Source of the DNA: Proteles cristata cristata
Taxonomy: Eukaryota > Chordata > Mammalia > Carnivora > Hyaenidae
Reading direction: 5' to 3'
Assembly: GCA_017311185.1 (NCBI GenBank)
Contig: JAESUZ010004907.1
Span: forward strand, 186,001-250,000
Length of the DNA stretch: 64,000 nucleotides
The notes under the pieces are model-generated. The model was not told the origin of the DNA. It saw only the letters and a list, made by a program, of their open reading frames with translations, and did not search any database. The position numbers were made by a program, and so were the translations under genes. Positions 12,643 to 24,845 of this stretch are shown piece by piece. Each line of letters starts with the position of its first letter. Position 1 is the stretch's first letter.

Positions 12643-12708
12643 TTTGACGGTGAGAACATGTATATGAGCATGACAGAGCCGAGCCAGGACTATGTGCCAG
12701 CCAGCCAG
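12643..12708 (+). CDS. TOX: TOX coding exon 2 (66 nt internal exon)
   Basis: This is a complete internal exon of 22 codons, phase 0 at both ends. It reads F-D-G-E-N-M-Y-M-S-M-T-E-P-S, continues Q-D-Y-V, and ends P-A-S-Q. That is the segment joining the conserved MDVRFYP-type N-terminus of TOX to the SYPGPSLE segment. The left border is CCGCAG|TTTGAC and the right border GCCAG|GTGGGT; the donor is canonical but lacks the preferred A at +3 and +4. TOX is a nuclear HMG-box DNA-binding factor needed for CD4 T-cell and innate lymphoid development and for the exhausted CD8 T-cell programme. This exon belongs to the acidic, Ser/Thr/Tyr-rich N-terminal region, not to the DNA-binding box. The paralogues TOX2 and TOX3 differ at most of these residues, so the assignment to TOX itself is firm. 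A decoy acceptor sits 79 nt upstream. Confidence 0.96.
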
Positions 12709-15465
12709 GTGGGTTAATTAATCTTCTCTGCCTTGTTTCAAATTGTAATTAAACAAATTCAAAGAGTTGCCTTGCAAATGAGTCGCGCTATCAGTAACTG
12801 CCGCAATCAGGAATAATCATAATTTATAAACAAAGCATTTAAGCCTTGTTTCCAGTTAATGAGATAGAGCTGATAAAACACCGGAGTTGGCATTTGTTGA
12901 AAGATACTACCTTGTTTCCTCTCCAGAATGGCAAGCAGCTGTTTCGCCAGCATGATCTTTCCCAAACAGTTGTTTTACCTTTAGGAAATAAAGTCTTTAC
13001 AGGTGCAGGTTATTTGCGTTTCTGCCTATAGACGAGTTAATCATTAGAAGCTACACATGTCACAGATAGCTTTCATTATCAACTATTGGGGCAGCTGTCA
13101 ACACAGGCCTACATTTATAATCAGAATCACAGGGGCCGTGAGCACTGTGCGGCTGCCTTCAGCCTCTACTGGGCGGGTAGCTTTTACGCCAAAGTGCATG
13201 ATGTGACTGAAATCTTTCAAGAGCACACGTGTGGCCGTTTCACTAGGAATGGCTGACAAGGTATTTAACCGTGAAAAGTGACGACAAAGGTCCAAAGAAA
13301 ACGTAAATGGTTACATTTATAAAAGTGGATGCTGGGCTATTTATTTTTAGATACGTAAGACCAGGCCCTTGAATCCGGTGAGGACATTTAAATAAAGCCA
13401 AAGTATAACTGCCCTAAAGCGCAAGCATAGCATCATGCATCATAACAGCGTAAACGGAAAGTAAGTGAATAAATGAAGACAAGGGAGAATTCATAGGAAC
13501 ATTTTGTAGATTCGAACGTGGTTTTTTTTTTCCTGGAATAGCAGCAAAACCATGGCAGTTTGAAGTTTCAGGTATCAGTAACTGTGGTATAAACTCCGAC
13601 CTAGGAGTTTTCAATGCCTGCAAAGCTGTCCAAAGAGATTTGATAACGGGCGTGGGTGGGGGAATGGAGAACGTAACTAAAACTTCTATTTTGCTTCGTG
13701 CTGGCTGTCAGTGAGTTAATCCAATGTATACGTTAGGGGTGCACGCTTTGAAATTTCTCTGAGCGCAGAACGTCTCGTGCTTAACTCAAAACAGAGGCCA
13801 GCCTGCCTCTCCGTGAACTTTGCATTTAGAAGTCATTATGATCGCTGCCTCCTCTGGCAAACATTCTGGAAACTACACTATATTGTTCAGACGAGAAGGT
13901 CATCACTGAGTTCAAAGATCCGGACTCCATTTCCTTCCATTCAACTGAGTTGATCCCTTTCCGAATACCTTTGGAAGGCTGAGCTTTGCATTTAGAATCC
14001 TTAACTTCACTGAATTCATTCAGCTAAGTAGCCTCCGAGATCCATAGGTAGTTCTGAATAAGACTGTTTGATTAAAAAATGAAAAATGTTACTATTAATT
14101 TTCTCCTAACCATCAATCCCCAAACTGTACTGACAAGTTTAGTATTACGATTAGATTAAAGCAACCCAGTATCATCTCTTTGGTGCCTTTAGGGTTTTGA
14201 AGTGTAAGGGCTAATTGAATTTGTTTGAAACAGTAGAAACACAAACTCAATAAATGATTGCTGTTATAAAGCAGCTGCTCCCTTTCAGAGAATCATTATG
14301 TCCGTCTTAAAGACTTCTGGATAAAGGATTGGAAATTCAAAGCATATACATCATAACAACTTGGCTCCTTAGATTTTAAAATTCAAGTACAATAGATACT
14401 ATTCAGCCCTGACTCGAATCAAACAACTATTTCAATCAGGAATTACTAAGAATGTTTTAAATACCAGTGATTACACACATACATACGTACATACCTACAT
14501 ATGTGCGTTAATACATACCAGTGATAATTTATGAAAGAGTAAAGAGCCCCAAATACTTTCTGTGCTTCATAGAAATATGGCAGGTTTGTGTGCCAGAAGC
14601 AAACTATTTTTTAATAATGTAGCATATATAAAAATGTTTCTAGAATGTGCCATTTTAAAAATTAGACTAATGCGAGATAATACGTACTCTACTGGGGAAT
14701 AAACTTTGCAAATGACATAAGTTGAATGGCCTTAGCTAAATTTTTCATTTAACATCCCTTTTGTTTACTGTAATACAGTGTGTCCAAAAATTCATTTTAC
14801 CTGGTATTCTTTTAGGGAAGCTTAATCAATTTAGCCCTTTCGGCAACCATAAATGGGAGTTTAGTCATCTTACGGGGAAAAAAATAGTTTTATTCTTCTT
14901 CCTACATAACATCAAACATCTGCATAGTTTAGTAATCCAAAACAACTTGCCTCATAGCATCACTCAACAATTATAATTCCTGTTCAATTTTCAAATCAGT
15001 ACATGCTCTGGGACTTACAGACTAAGTTGCTAAGTAGCAGCATATGGTTCACTACTGCTCCTGTGATGTTGCTGCGAGCAAATAGCATAATTCTAAACTT
15101 GAAATGATTTTTATAGAAAGCCAATGCTGGAATGGCTCCAGAAATGGAAGTACACTGTAAAAATTAATGATATTCTTTTAGACAGTCCCAAAGGGCAATT
15201 TGGCACTATCTACTGCATGCATTCTATACCTCTTAAGCTAGTGTAGACAAATCCTTAAAATTTTTTTTGCATATAATTCTGTAATTGATAGGCAGCTTTT
15301 AAATTGAGTATACTACCTTATAATAAGCCTGACAAATATGCAATAAAAACCCATGACATTTCTACCTCTCCCTAGCTCCAGTCTTGGAATATTGACTATT
15401 TTCTCCTCTAATAGCTAGCTGTGAGTGTGCTGGCCACTCAGTGCTTTACTTTAAACACCATTTCA

Positions 15466-15540
15466 CTTTTTTCTTTTCTTTTCTTGTCTTTTTTCTTTTC
15501 TTCTCTTTTCTTTTCTTTTCTTCTCTTCTCTTTTCTTTTC

Positions 15541-15571
<31 letters not shown>

Positions 15572-15608
15572 CTTTTCTTTTCTTTTCTTTTCTTTTCTTT
15601 TCTTTTTT
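15466..15608. repeat. Long (TTTTC)n polypyrimidine tract
   Basis: About 140 bp consist only of T and C, except for one early G, mostly as TTTTC pentamers with near mirror symmetry. Three reading frames through it yield only Phe/Ser/Leu or Lys/Glu peptides and are artefacts. Length polymorphism and H-DNA formation are plausible. Confidence 0.95.
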
Positions 15609-16543
15609 ACCATTACTGTGCATTGAATTTAAGCAGGTGATGTGAGATTTCTTTGTGTGTTCCCAGGCCCTGGCTAAGGGGGACCGTGTTGCTTGATACC
15701 TCATGAGCTTGCAGATTCCCTCCCGAGTAGTTTGTGGGAAGTTGGGAACCTGTTACAGAAAGGAAAGCCAGACATGAAGTGTGGCCTTCTTTCTCATTTT
15801 TAACCTGTCATGTCTGATTGATCACTATGGCAGAGTAGAGAAGGGCAAGGCTTCCCACCTTAGGTCTGACTCCTCTCTGGAATCTTCCAAGCCCACACAG
15901 ATTCCCATGCTCTGAGGCCTCTTACCCTGAAAAACACTCAAGCCCCTTTCTCCAGCTCCTAGAATTACAGTACCTTCAGTAGCTGCTTATACATGATTCT
16001 ACTCAAGATATACTTGTTCATTTCAATTAAATACATCAAAGGAAGTGGAAGAGGAGTCTGGTTCTCTTGACCCAAATTCTCTGTGGCACCAAGGTTATTA
16101 ATTCGTGTTTCATTTTGAATATGTGCCACTATTTTTCCTCATTCTTTCTTTTTCCATGGCAGTTTCCAGAATATCATTTTCCATGGCTACCTGTTCATTC
16201 TGAGCTCCCCACTCACACTGGCAACATTTCCCACAGGTCTCTGGATGCAGGAGCATTCTCATGCACGCCTCTGCTGGGGTGCTGTGTGAGAAAGGTTGAG
16301 AAGGACTGATCTTTTTTATGCAAGAAATAATCACTTGATTGGGGAATCACAAGGTTTTTCTGGTGTCAGGTCTTAGAGAAGCTTAATACTAAAGAAAGCT
16401 ACTTGACTGAACATTATTTTCAATAAATCGTGTTCTCCTTGACCTTGGCTTTTACTCTGCTAAACTGTTTCCTTCGGTTTGGTTTCTGTCCCTACTACCT
16501 TCCTTTATTCCTTCCCTCCTCCTATTCCTCCTTTCTTCTTCTT

Positions 16544-16766
16544 CTTTTTAAGAAAATATTTTAATGTTTATTTATTTTTGAGAGAGACAGAGACAGAGCA
16601 TGAGCAGAGGAGGGGCAGAAAGAGAAGGAGACACAGAATCTGAAGCAGGCTCCAGGCTCTGAGCTGTCAGCACAGAGCCCGACATGGGGCTCAAACCCAC
16701 GAACTCTGAGATAGTGACTGGAGCCAAAGTTGGATGCTTAACCAACTGAACCACCCAGGCAACCCC
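16544..16766 (-). mobile_element. CAN SINE with 16-bp target-site duplication
   Basis: This is a minus-strand SINE with T-rich tail, GA-rich stretch and inverted head. The perfect direct repeat CTCCTTTCTTCTTCTT lies at 16528-16543 and 16767-16782. The target is itself a pyrimidine-rich tract. Confidence 0.95.
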
Positions 16767-17025
16767 CTCCTTTCTTCTTCTTACCCTCCTTCCTTCCTCC
16801 TTATCCATGAATACCTGTCCTTTAAACTTGAACCAATTTTTACGGTTAATTCTGAGCATCACAATAAACCCAAAGTATTAAATGTCCTGACCTGAGATCT
16901 GATTTTGGATTATTTTCAGTTTGTGCAGTTTTCCCTCTGCTTATTTTCTTTTCCCCCATAGAAATCCTGTCTCTTACCTGGTCCCTCAAATCTCAAGATT
17001 AAAAAAAAAAAAAAAACAATGATTA

Positions 17026-17240
17026 GGGCACATGGGTGGCTCAGTTGGTTAAGCATCCAACTCTTGGTTTCAGCTCAGGTCATGATCTCATGGTTTGTGA
17101 GTTCGATCCCCACATCAGGCTCTGTGCTGACAGCGTGGAGCCTGTTTGGGATTCTCTCTCTTGGTCTCTCTCTCTCTCTCTCTGCTCTCCCCCACTCATG
17201 CTCAGTCTCTCTCTCAAAAATAAATAAACATGAAAAAATG
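17026..17240 (+). mobile_element. CAN SINE, older variant
   Basis: The head is GGGCACATGGGTGGCTCAGT with the older AAGCATCCAACTCTTGGTTT sequence, ending in CT repeats and an AAATAAATAAACATG tail. The flanking repeat is ACAATGATTA (17016-17025) / ACAATGATAA (17241-17250). Confidence 0.93.
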
Positions 17241-17399
17241 ACAATGATAAAATAGATGCAATACTATTTTTTCCTAGAATCTTAAAACTAAGCATTTAAC
17301 ATACCTTCCATATCACATATTTTGAATAGAAAAGTCGAAGGGCATCTAGATATTAAGAGCAGCCTGCTCACGTGAGTTTCAGGTTTGATTTCTAACTCC

Positions 17400-17990
17400 A
17401 CTGGGCACCTGTTCCTGATGGCAGCTCAGACTCAACATATTAATTCATCAAATCAAAATCCATCACCTCCAACCTACTCCCTCATCCCTCAAATTTCTTA
17501 TTCCCTATCTTGCCTCTAGTCATAAGAGATAGCACTACACTACACAGTCGCCCAGAGACTTTGAGTGTCTGCCTTATCACTCAACCCTGAGTGAATCTCG
17601 GAGAGTGTTGAATTCCACTTTTTTGGCATAACTTTTGAATCAGCCTCTTCTTTCCTTCTCCAATATTACTGCCTGAGTCCCAGGCTTCACAGTGTCTCAT
17701 TAACTTCCCCCCGCTAAAGTCCCTTCGACCTTTCCATTTCTGTCGTCCCTGTTGCCGAATGCTCCGTGTCTCTTCCCTCTTTACACGCCTCCACGCCTCT
17801 CCAGCGGGTGGTCGGAGTGATCGGTGGACATATTGGCCCCTCCGTGGCATGTGGCGTGCTTGTAGAATTGGTACCCATTTCCTTGTCTAGGCCACCTGAT
17901 TGCTAGCTGTTGAAGACAGGACTCACCCTAGGTTCTCCCTGTACCTCTTATGCTTAGAGTGTCTGGCATCAGAAGTATTCTTTGTTAAAA
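17400..17990 (+). repeat. L2-like LINE remnant, discontinuous
   Basis: CAGACTCAACATATTAATTC and the following pyrimidine-rich text, then GTCGGAGTGATCGGTGGACA, then a 3'-end-like AGTGTCTGGCATCAGAAGTA fit L2 order with gaps. Heavy divergence makes the limits uncertain. Confidence 0.4.
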
Positions 17991-20463
17991 GAAGAGCGAG
18001 TGATTACAGTATTTTGTGTACATTTGTAAAAATCGTGTTGACTCTTTGAGTCTTCTCCTTACAAGGAATTTCCAGTCCTGCCCTTCAGCCACTTAGGGGT
18101 TCTGGCCTTGCCCATTTCGTTCCAGTAGCTTCTCTCCATCTGGGCGCCAGAGCCTTGACACATCAGCAAAAGGCATCAGCACTCCCATCTCTGCAGTGAA
18201 TCACTTCAAGGTCAAGACGCAAAGAATTAATGTGATAATAAACTAGATCATAATAGGCAGTTTTTCCTACAAGAATATTGCATTTCTATTTTTCGTAAGC
18301 AATCCACTGGTCGTAGAGCCAATAGGATTCTCCGTGTTCCTTTTTGTACAGTAGTTTCTTAGATCTGCTGTTAGAATTACAATGTTTTGAGACCTGCAAA
18401 CATATTAAAAATGATATGCGTTTAATTACATGTTTTCTAATGAGAAAATTCTCTAGGTTAGAGTATAAATGAGGTATGAAAAAAGGGCCTAGAAAGCATA
18501 ATATTTTAAAGAGCCTTTTTGGAGGGGGAAAAAAACCCCACTTTTGACTATGGGCCATAAAATTTCCATGATTGTGACATAAATTTGAACTGTAAATTAG
18601 ACCAATTTCTTCTAGATTGGTTCCTTTTGGCAGAAATTTCAGGAATAAAGTCAACTTGACTTTTTGACCGTTGACCCAATAAAATGGGGAAACTGCCATG
18701 CTTTGAGTAATCTAGTTAGTCCAACAGAGTCTGGCTTCTTAACGAGCCCAAACTAGTTACTCAAACCAGTCTTCAGGGTAACATTCAAATGATTACGCTG
18801 CGCAGTCCCGGAGGTATTCATTACAGACAAAATTGCTGTTGTTGCCTTGCATACAAGCTGAGTTTTCAATGGGAAATGAAAGGATGCCTGGAAAAATAGG
18901 CCACCTAATTAAGTTAAACTACTCTAGCATTTGGCTTGACATCTTCATTACTCAAAATTAAAAAGATGCTTCACTTGAGCACACAAGTTACTATTGTTTA
19001 TGTTGTTTTCTTCCTAAATTGGCTTCTTACATGGAAGTCTGTTTTTCAGAATTATATCTGGAAATAGCTTGCATATTTCTTACAGTTTATAAAAATGTCT
19101 TAATAGCTATATGGGTTGGGAACATGGGCACCATACAAACATATATCTTAGGGCTCTTGATAGCCAAACACACATCAGTCTTCCTGCATATTTTCTTGAT
19201 CATTTGCCTATTGATAATAATTGAAATTTAGATGATTTTTCAGCCACCCAGTCTTTGTTATTATTAGTGTTATGAGCGGGGTATTGATTCTGTTAGCTAT
19301 AAATGATCAGTTACATAAGAAATACGAGTCCTCAAAAAAAAAAAGGCAAAAAAATAAAACTCAAAAAAACCCCTTTAAGTAGACCCTAAGATTTAAACTG
19401 AAATTCATTTGTCCAATAGAAGTGCTTTATATCAACCTCTCTAGCAGAGCTATTTTGGGAAATTTTCAAACATAAACACCCAGAGAGCACACCATCTACT
19501 GATTGCCAGTTCCCACTCATTGATACTAATGAGGCAGCTGACAGGTTAAATGTTGTGTATCATATACATTTCCAAGCTGTGGGATTTGTGAATATAAGAC
19601 TCATTTTTTATTTCACAAAATGAATGTGTGTTGCCGAGGATGCTTGTGACTTTTATGATAATTGTCTAATAGTATGTTTTTTAGGCATCAGGGAGATGCA
19701 TTTCAGTGATAAACGCTCTGAGAATATCTGAGTGGAATAGCACTGGGGACAAAAACAGATTCTTGAAAACACCTCAGGCTTCGTTTGGAGGAGGGTTTGT
19801 TCCGTGGGCCACCATCAAGTGCCACCAAGGCGTTTTGGCACTGGTGAGGGTGCTGGATCTCCAGGACACCGCCTGGCCAGTTCTGCAGGTGCAGGGGATA
19901 CATTTTGAACGTAGCCCGTTGGCTCGTTCACAACTGTATTTTGTGGATTTGCTCCTTAGCACGTGAACGATTATGAAAAGCTAAATGATCCTCCCTGTGA
20001 AGTGTTGCAGTATAGCACATGCTAGATTTTTTGTCTGGCACTTACGCCAGTAAACCTGTCACTAACGCGTGTCTGTAAAATAGGTATGGTCTTTCAAGTT
20101 AAGAATAGTAACATGTTGACTGAGGTCATCGGTCCATGCCAACTCCGCTTCCAAGACCCTTAAAGATTGTTCTAAAGAAATACTACCATTTAATCAACAC
20201 CAGTACATCAAGTTGAAACGATTTTGCCCATTTTTAGTGTAAGAACACCAAAGCTTGGAAAAGCTGAGGTTTTTGCCACCCACCCATCTCTCTCCTGAGA
20301 CCTCCTTCTTCATATCTTCCTCTGCCACCTAAACACCTTTAAAAAAGTGTCAAGTTTCCCTTTGCAGTTTCAGTTCCTCGGTTTTGGAACAGACTTAGCT
20401 AGACTTCCCAGAAACACAGGTTTCAGTTTAATCTTTATGTCTATCCGTATTTTTTTTCTCTCC

Positions 20464-20492
20464 TGTGTGTGTGTGTGTGTGTGTGTCTGTGT
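20464..20492. repeat. (TG)n microsatellite
   Basis: About 12 TG units interrupted once by TC. Confidence 0.9.
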
Positions 20493-21149
20493 TTCTGATC
20501 TATGTTATTTCACAGTTTGGATATGAAAACTTATAATTATAACCCTAATGGTTTGAAATTAATTGGTGGCTGTCTTGAAAAATATTCTCCATACATTCCT
20601 TGGTACTTACACGTTATGATAATTACTCCTGTCGCAAGCAGAGTCAAGCAAATGACTTCTTAGTCCTACCATACAATTATTCAAATGGAGGAGCCTGGCC
20701 TGAAGCTCACAAGGGCTCTGATGGCCATTGTTTGAGGCCGATGGTATTGACTTCTTGTGGATAGTCTTCCTTGTACGCAGATGGGTGTCTCCTTGCATTT
20801 CAGAAGGCCCTCCTTCAAGAAGGGCTAAACCTACTGTGAGTTGCGTTTTCTGAATGCACAAACCAGAGTGGCCTTAGAGGAATGGGGTTGGGGGCAGGTA
20901 ATAGAATTGCAGGGGCGGGGCAGGCTGTCAGACCCAGACACAGGTTGCCCTCAGGGAAGCCTGGGCTTCTCTATACTGTGACTACTGAGCTCTTTATTTC
21001 TTATGCTCTGACTTCAGTTAAACTTCTTGCTTGTCAAGATGATGGTTAAGTTGTGGTAGGAAGCTTCTGCTTGGCTAGAAGTTTAGGTTAGCGCCCCCCT
21101 GCCCCCAAGGTAATGAATGAATTAGATCCATAATAATAATAAAAGCTGT

Positions 21150-21335
21150 CAGTTGGCAGCCCCCTGTGTCTGGCAAGGAACTGAGCAAAAGCTTTGCATA
21201 CATTATCTCATTTAATCCTTACAACAGTTCAGTAAGGATGACAGAGGTAGTGTGTCTGGCCAAACAGCACAAAGCTAGTAAGTATCAGAGCTAAGATTCT
21301 GGCCTAGGAAGGCCTAATGCCCAAGTCAAGTTCCA
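21150..21335 (-). repeat. MIR SINE remnant
   Basis: CATTATCTCATTTAATCCTT, ACAACAGTTCAGTAAGGATG and CACAAAGCTAGTAAGTATCA are the reverse-complement MIR core in order. Confidence 0.75.
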
Positions 21336-21415
21336 TCCTCGCTCAGTGAGGCTTCATTTTATTTTAGAACTTCAAGGTCAAGAGATGTTGACGGACTAAC
21401 CTCAACCACCTTGTT

Positions 21416-21440
21416 AGTACTGAGATAACCGCTCAGTACT
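21416..21440. other. Perfect 9-bp hairpin
   Basis: The arms AGTACTGAG and CTCAGTACT are separated by a 7-nt loop, ATAACCG. No repeat family or function is recognised. Confidence 0.6.
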
Positions 21441-22554
21441 GTTCCACGTGTGGGAATAGTCTGAAAAATATTAGGGTGAAGCAAATGAATTTGCAAATTT
21501 CCATCGTTCACCTACAAAAGCAGCAATTTCATATTCCAATTTCAGTTTCCTATTTCCGACCCGTTCAAACACACATAAAAACGGTACAAAGGTGAGGTGT
21601 TTTTGTGGCGCCCCTGCTTCTTTTATTTATCCGGGGGTGACGATTCCTTCCTTCCCCTCTTCTCTAGCCTTTCCCACCCCTTTCTCACCACCGCTCTCCT
21701 CTTTCCTCTGTATTCTCACGGCTTTTCTTGTCCAGGGCTGGTACACTTTTCCCACCCTGCCCACTTCTCCTCTCTTCCTCCGGGAGGTAAATAAAAGACA
21801 AGAAGTCTTCCCAAAGAAGGCCCTTCGGGCCACTCTTCCCCAGGGATCCCACTTCTGGGTAACTGAAGATGAGGGTCTAATCTCCACTCAACGGAGGAAG
21901 CTGTCTCCAATTGTTCAACCTTTTTGTTTTCTTCCCATGTCCGTACCTTCAGCTCCATTTCAGGGTAAGCTTGCGTCCTAGCAAAGACTGGAGGTAGGAT
22001 GACCCTCAGCTCTCTAGGGGTCTACTTGGAGTTGATTCCTAGTAAAGGATCCAAAGAGTAGGGATTGCCTCTGAGAGGGTGATGAGTAAACAGGAGCCCC
22101 TCTTTCCTTTTCCTGGCCCCCCCCTTGATGGAGGGAGGCCACAAACCAGGAGCACACACCATCTGTGGAGTTCTCCTCCTCCGCTGACCTGGCTTCCTGA
22201 TGAAGAATGTGATTTTGCAGACCCAACATTTACTGATTTCTATGCCATGGGCAGAAATGAAAAGAGTGGCCATAAACACATACAACATGTATTGTGAAGT
22301 ATACATATAAAATATGTACATATAAAAATAGGCCAGCACTGAATGCTCAGTTCCATACTGGCTGCCTGATGGGACATAACAAATAGTACTTGACCAAAAA
22401 TCCATTTAACACAGGTTTTTTTAAAAAAAGAAAATTTGTCAAAGCCAAAAGTCTGTCTGTGGCGTCAGATGGTATCTTGAAGACCAATGCTTTTTATTCA
22501 GGCATTATGTATAAACAGTAAATCTCCAGTGATGTTGTGGGTGTCCTCTCTGCC

Positions 22555-22685
22555 CACCTAGTGCTAGAAATACAAACAAATTATTTAACCTCTCTGTACA
22601 TCATTTTCCTTAACTGCAGAGTGGAGGCATAGGACTCAAGGTCTTCTCTACAGTGAACATTCTAGGATTCCATTTGAACAAAAAT
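22555..22685 (+). repeat. MIR-like SINE remnant
   Basis: AAATTATTTAACCTCTCTGT followed by ACATCATTTTCCTTAACTGC matches the MIR core. Confidence 0.5.
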
Positions 22686-23029
22686 ATAGAACTTGAGAAC
22701 AGTATCCTAAGGGGAAAAAAACACATGGGGTTCTTCATCACAATGTAGCTCATAACAGGAAAATCAGAAACCCTAAATATTTATTAACAGGGAATCAACA
22801 GGATAAGTTATAGAAAATGTACACGTGAGATAATGTGCAGCCATTTAAACAACAGTGTGGATGATATTTATTGGCCCGGAAAATCATCCCTGATTCCTTT
22901 TCGGTGATCAGACTAAATTTCACGATGGAATAATAAAATAATAAATAACAATGTAGCTAACAATTTATTGATTGCTCATATGAGCCAATTTATTACTCAA
23001 ATTATTTATGTTACCTCGTTCATCTCATT

Positions 23030-23180
23030 TAAGAATGATTACCTGTAATGAACTGAATACAAATGTCATCCCTATTTTACAGATTTAGAAACTGAGGCTG
23101 AGAGAAATTCAGTCCTTACACCTGCTAAGCGGTCAGCTGAGATTTGCAGATAGCGTTTCTAGGCTCAAAATCAGAGCTCT
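23030..23180 (-). repeat. MIR-like SINE remnant
   Basis: CCCTATTTTACAGATTTAGA followed by AACTGAGGCTGAGAGAAATT is a clear reverse-complement MIR segment. Confidence 0.65.
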
Positions 23181-23249
23181 GTGATCTGACTTAAAAACCC
23201 AAAACAAAATAGCAAATACGGGCTGTACAAAATCTTGAGAGACACACAT

Positions 23250-23448
23250 TTTTTAAAATGCTTATTTATTTTTGAGAGAGAGAGAGAGTGTGAGCAGAGG
23301 AGGGGCAGAGAGAGAGGGGGACGCAGAACCCAAAGCAGGCTCCAGGCTCTGAGCTGTCAGCACAGAGCCCGATGCGGGGCTTGAACTCACGAACCACAAG
23401 ATCGTGACCTGAGCCCAAGCGGGCGCTTAACTGACTGAACCACCCAAA
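23250..23448 (-). mobile_element. CAN SINE, slightly 5'-truncated
   Basis: This is a minus-strand copy with GA-rich stretch and inverted body. The terminal GGCGCCC head is missing. The flanking direct repeat AGACACACAT lies at 23240-23249 and 23449-23458, with similarity continuing into TTTTAA. Confidence 0.92.
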
Positions 23449-23512
23449 AGACACACATGTTTTAATAGTGGGGTTTTTTTTCTGAGTGGATGGACTAACA
23501 GTGATTTCTTTA

Positions 23513-23556
23513 TATGTATGTATATATACATATATGTATATATGTCATATATATTT
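23513..23556. repeat. TATATG / TATACA microsatellite
   Basis: Alternating purine-pyrimidine AT-rich units of no recognised function. Confidence 0.8.
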
Positions 23557-23916
23557 TTTTCTGGTTAACATGGATTATTTATAAAATAAAGCAAAGAAAA
23601 AAATGCTGAACTGAATCTCGAACTATACAAACTCAGTGTGAGAATTCAAAACATCTGAAAAACTAAAAAAAGTATAGCTGCGTTTGTACATAGAATTGCA
23701 TGCTCAACAGTGATATTTAAATATTTTAATTACCCCTTTTAAGCCCTCAGTATAGAATGACAACTTGTTACCAGAAGAACATCCTTGGGCCCTTACCAGG
23801 GTTTCAGAAGTGGCTCTTCTCTTCCTAACCATTCGTGTGTGCATTGTGGCTTATTGGGGGAAGTTCATTATTTATTTCCCAGAAGCTTGTTTTTTTATCT
23901 GGTGTTTTGGGGGGAA

Positions 23917-23954
23917 TTTTTTTGTTTTGTTTTGTTTTGTTTTGTTTTGTTTTA
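23917..23954. repeat. (TTTTG)n microsatellite
   Basis: About seven TTTTG units. They lie inside a 218-codon open frame that I reject as a gene. Confidence 0.9.
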
Positions 23955-24544
23955 ACCAAAGCGGCCCGTGAGACAGTGGCACACAACACTGGTTTTAAAG
24001 TATCCCCTAAAAATGTTGCTCGGAGACTCACGCAGTCCCCCAAACAACACCGAGAGGAAACAAACGTTCCCCATTTCAGTATCATTCATGACTTGTGGCA
24101 GCGAAACTGTCCATATGTCAATGCTAAAGGCCTTTCTGGAAGTCTGTGGAGAAGTGGGCCACCACCAGCCTTGGTTCACAGAAGAGCGTTGGACTACCTT
24201 GCCCTACCCACCCCCAGTCTGAAGGGGCTTGGCTCATTGCCCCAGGACGCCTGCGTCCTCGAAGCTTCTGGAATCAGAGCTCACCCAGTCCTGGCCCTAC
24301 GAGCCTATGTGAGCCCTTCACGGGGGCAGCCTCAAGTCACCCTCAAGTTTTCTGGTCTCATTCAGGCTGTACTCATTGGGTTTTCAATTATGAAAAAACA
24401 TAATCCAATAAAAGCCAGCCCCAGTAGAGGACTGAACTGGGCTCAGGACCCCCAAGTTTATTTTGCACAATGGGGCCAATCTTGTCCCTAGAGTTTCCCA
24501 AGAAGCTGAAGACCTGACCTTGCTGTTGAATCTCCCTGCTGCAT

Positions 24545-24845
24545 TGTCCAGACTCGCTCATTTGTTGTTTTTATGATCCTCCCTTGATCACATAGTGCAT
24601 TTCGGCCCAAGTGTCTGATATCCAGGCCCTGTTATCGGGGTCATCCTGCTTGTCACGGTCTCTTCATCATCCCCGCTTCAAGTAATTCCACTTCTGTTTA
24701 CACTTGACGCTTCCACCACGCTCTTCACTGGGCACGTAAGGTTTTAAATATTTTCTGATTCACCTTCTTCACTCATCGTTCTCTGTATCTCAGATCCCAC
24801 TCCAGAGGACGCCTTACACATAGTAGGGACACAATAAATGCTCCG
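24545..24845 (+). repeat. L2-like LINE 3'-end remnant
   Basis: The pyrimidine-rich body ends in GCCTTACACATAGTAGGGAC and then ACAATAAATGCTCCGTGA. This is the L2 terminal signature, normally GCCTGGCACATAGTAGGC then TCAATAAATA. Confidence 0.55.

Larger units (their letters stand above)
12390..12860. promoter_or_regulatory. TOX: Candidate conserved segment around exon 2
   Basis: The sequence on both sides of exon 2 is free of recognisable repeats and rich in homeodomain-like cores (TGTAATTACTAATTAC upstream; TTAATTAA and TGTAATTAAAC downstream). This is an inference from composition only. Confidence 0.3.

Noticed and set aside
12564..12708. Extended exon 2 as the main isoform
   Set aside because: The 79-nt extension shifts the frame and hits an early stop, so the annotated exon uses the in-frame acceptor at 12642. 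The extension is kept only as a decoy-site finding.
15421..15704. Phe/Ser-rich and Lys/Glu-rich frames
   Set aside because: Products of the (TTTTC)n tract, not proteins.
18286..18699. 137-codon minus-strand frame
   Set aside because: AT-rich intronic sequence with no recognisable family and no promoter or poly(A) context.
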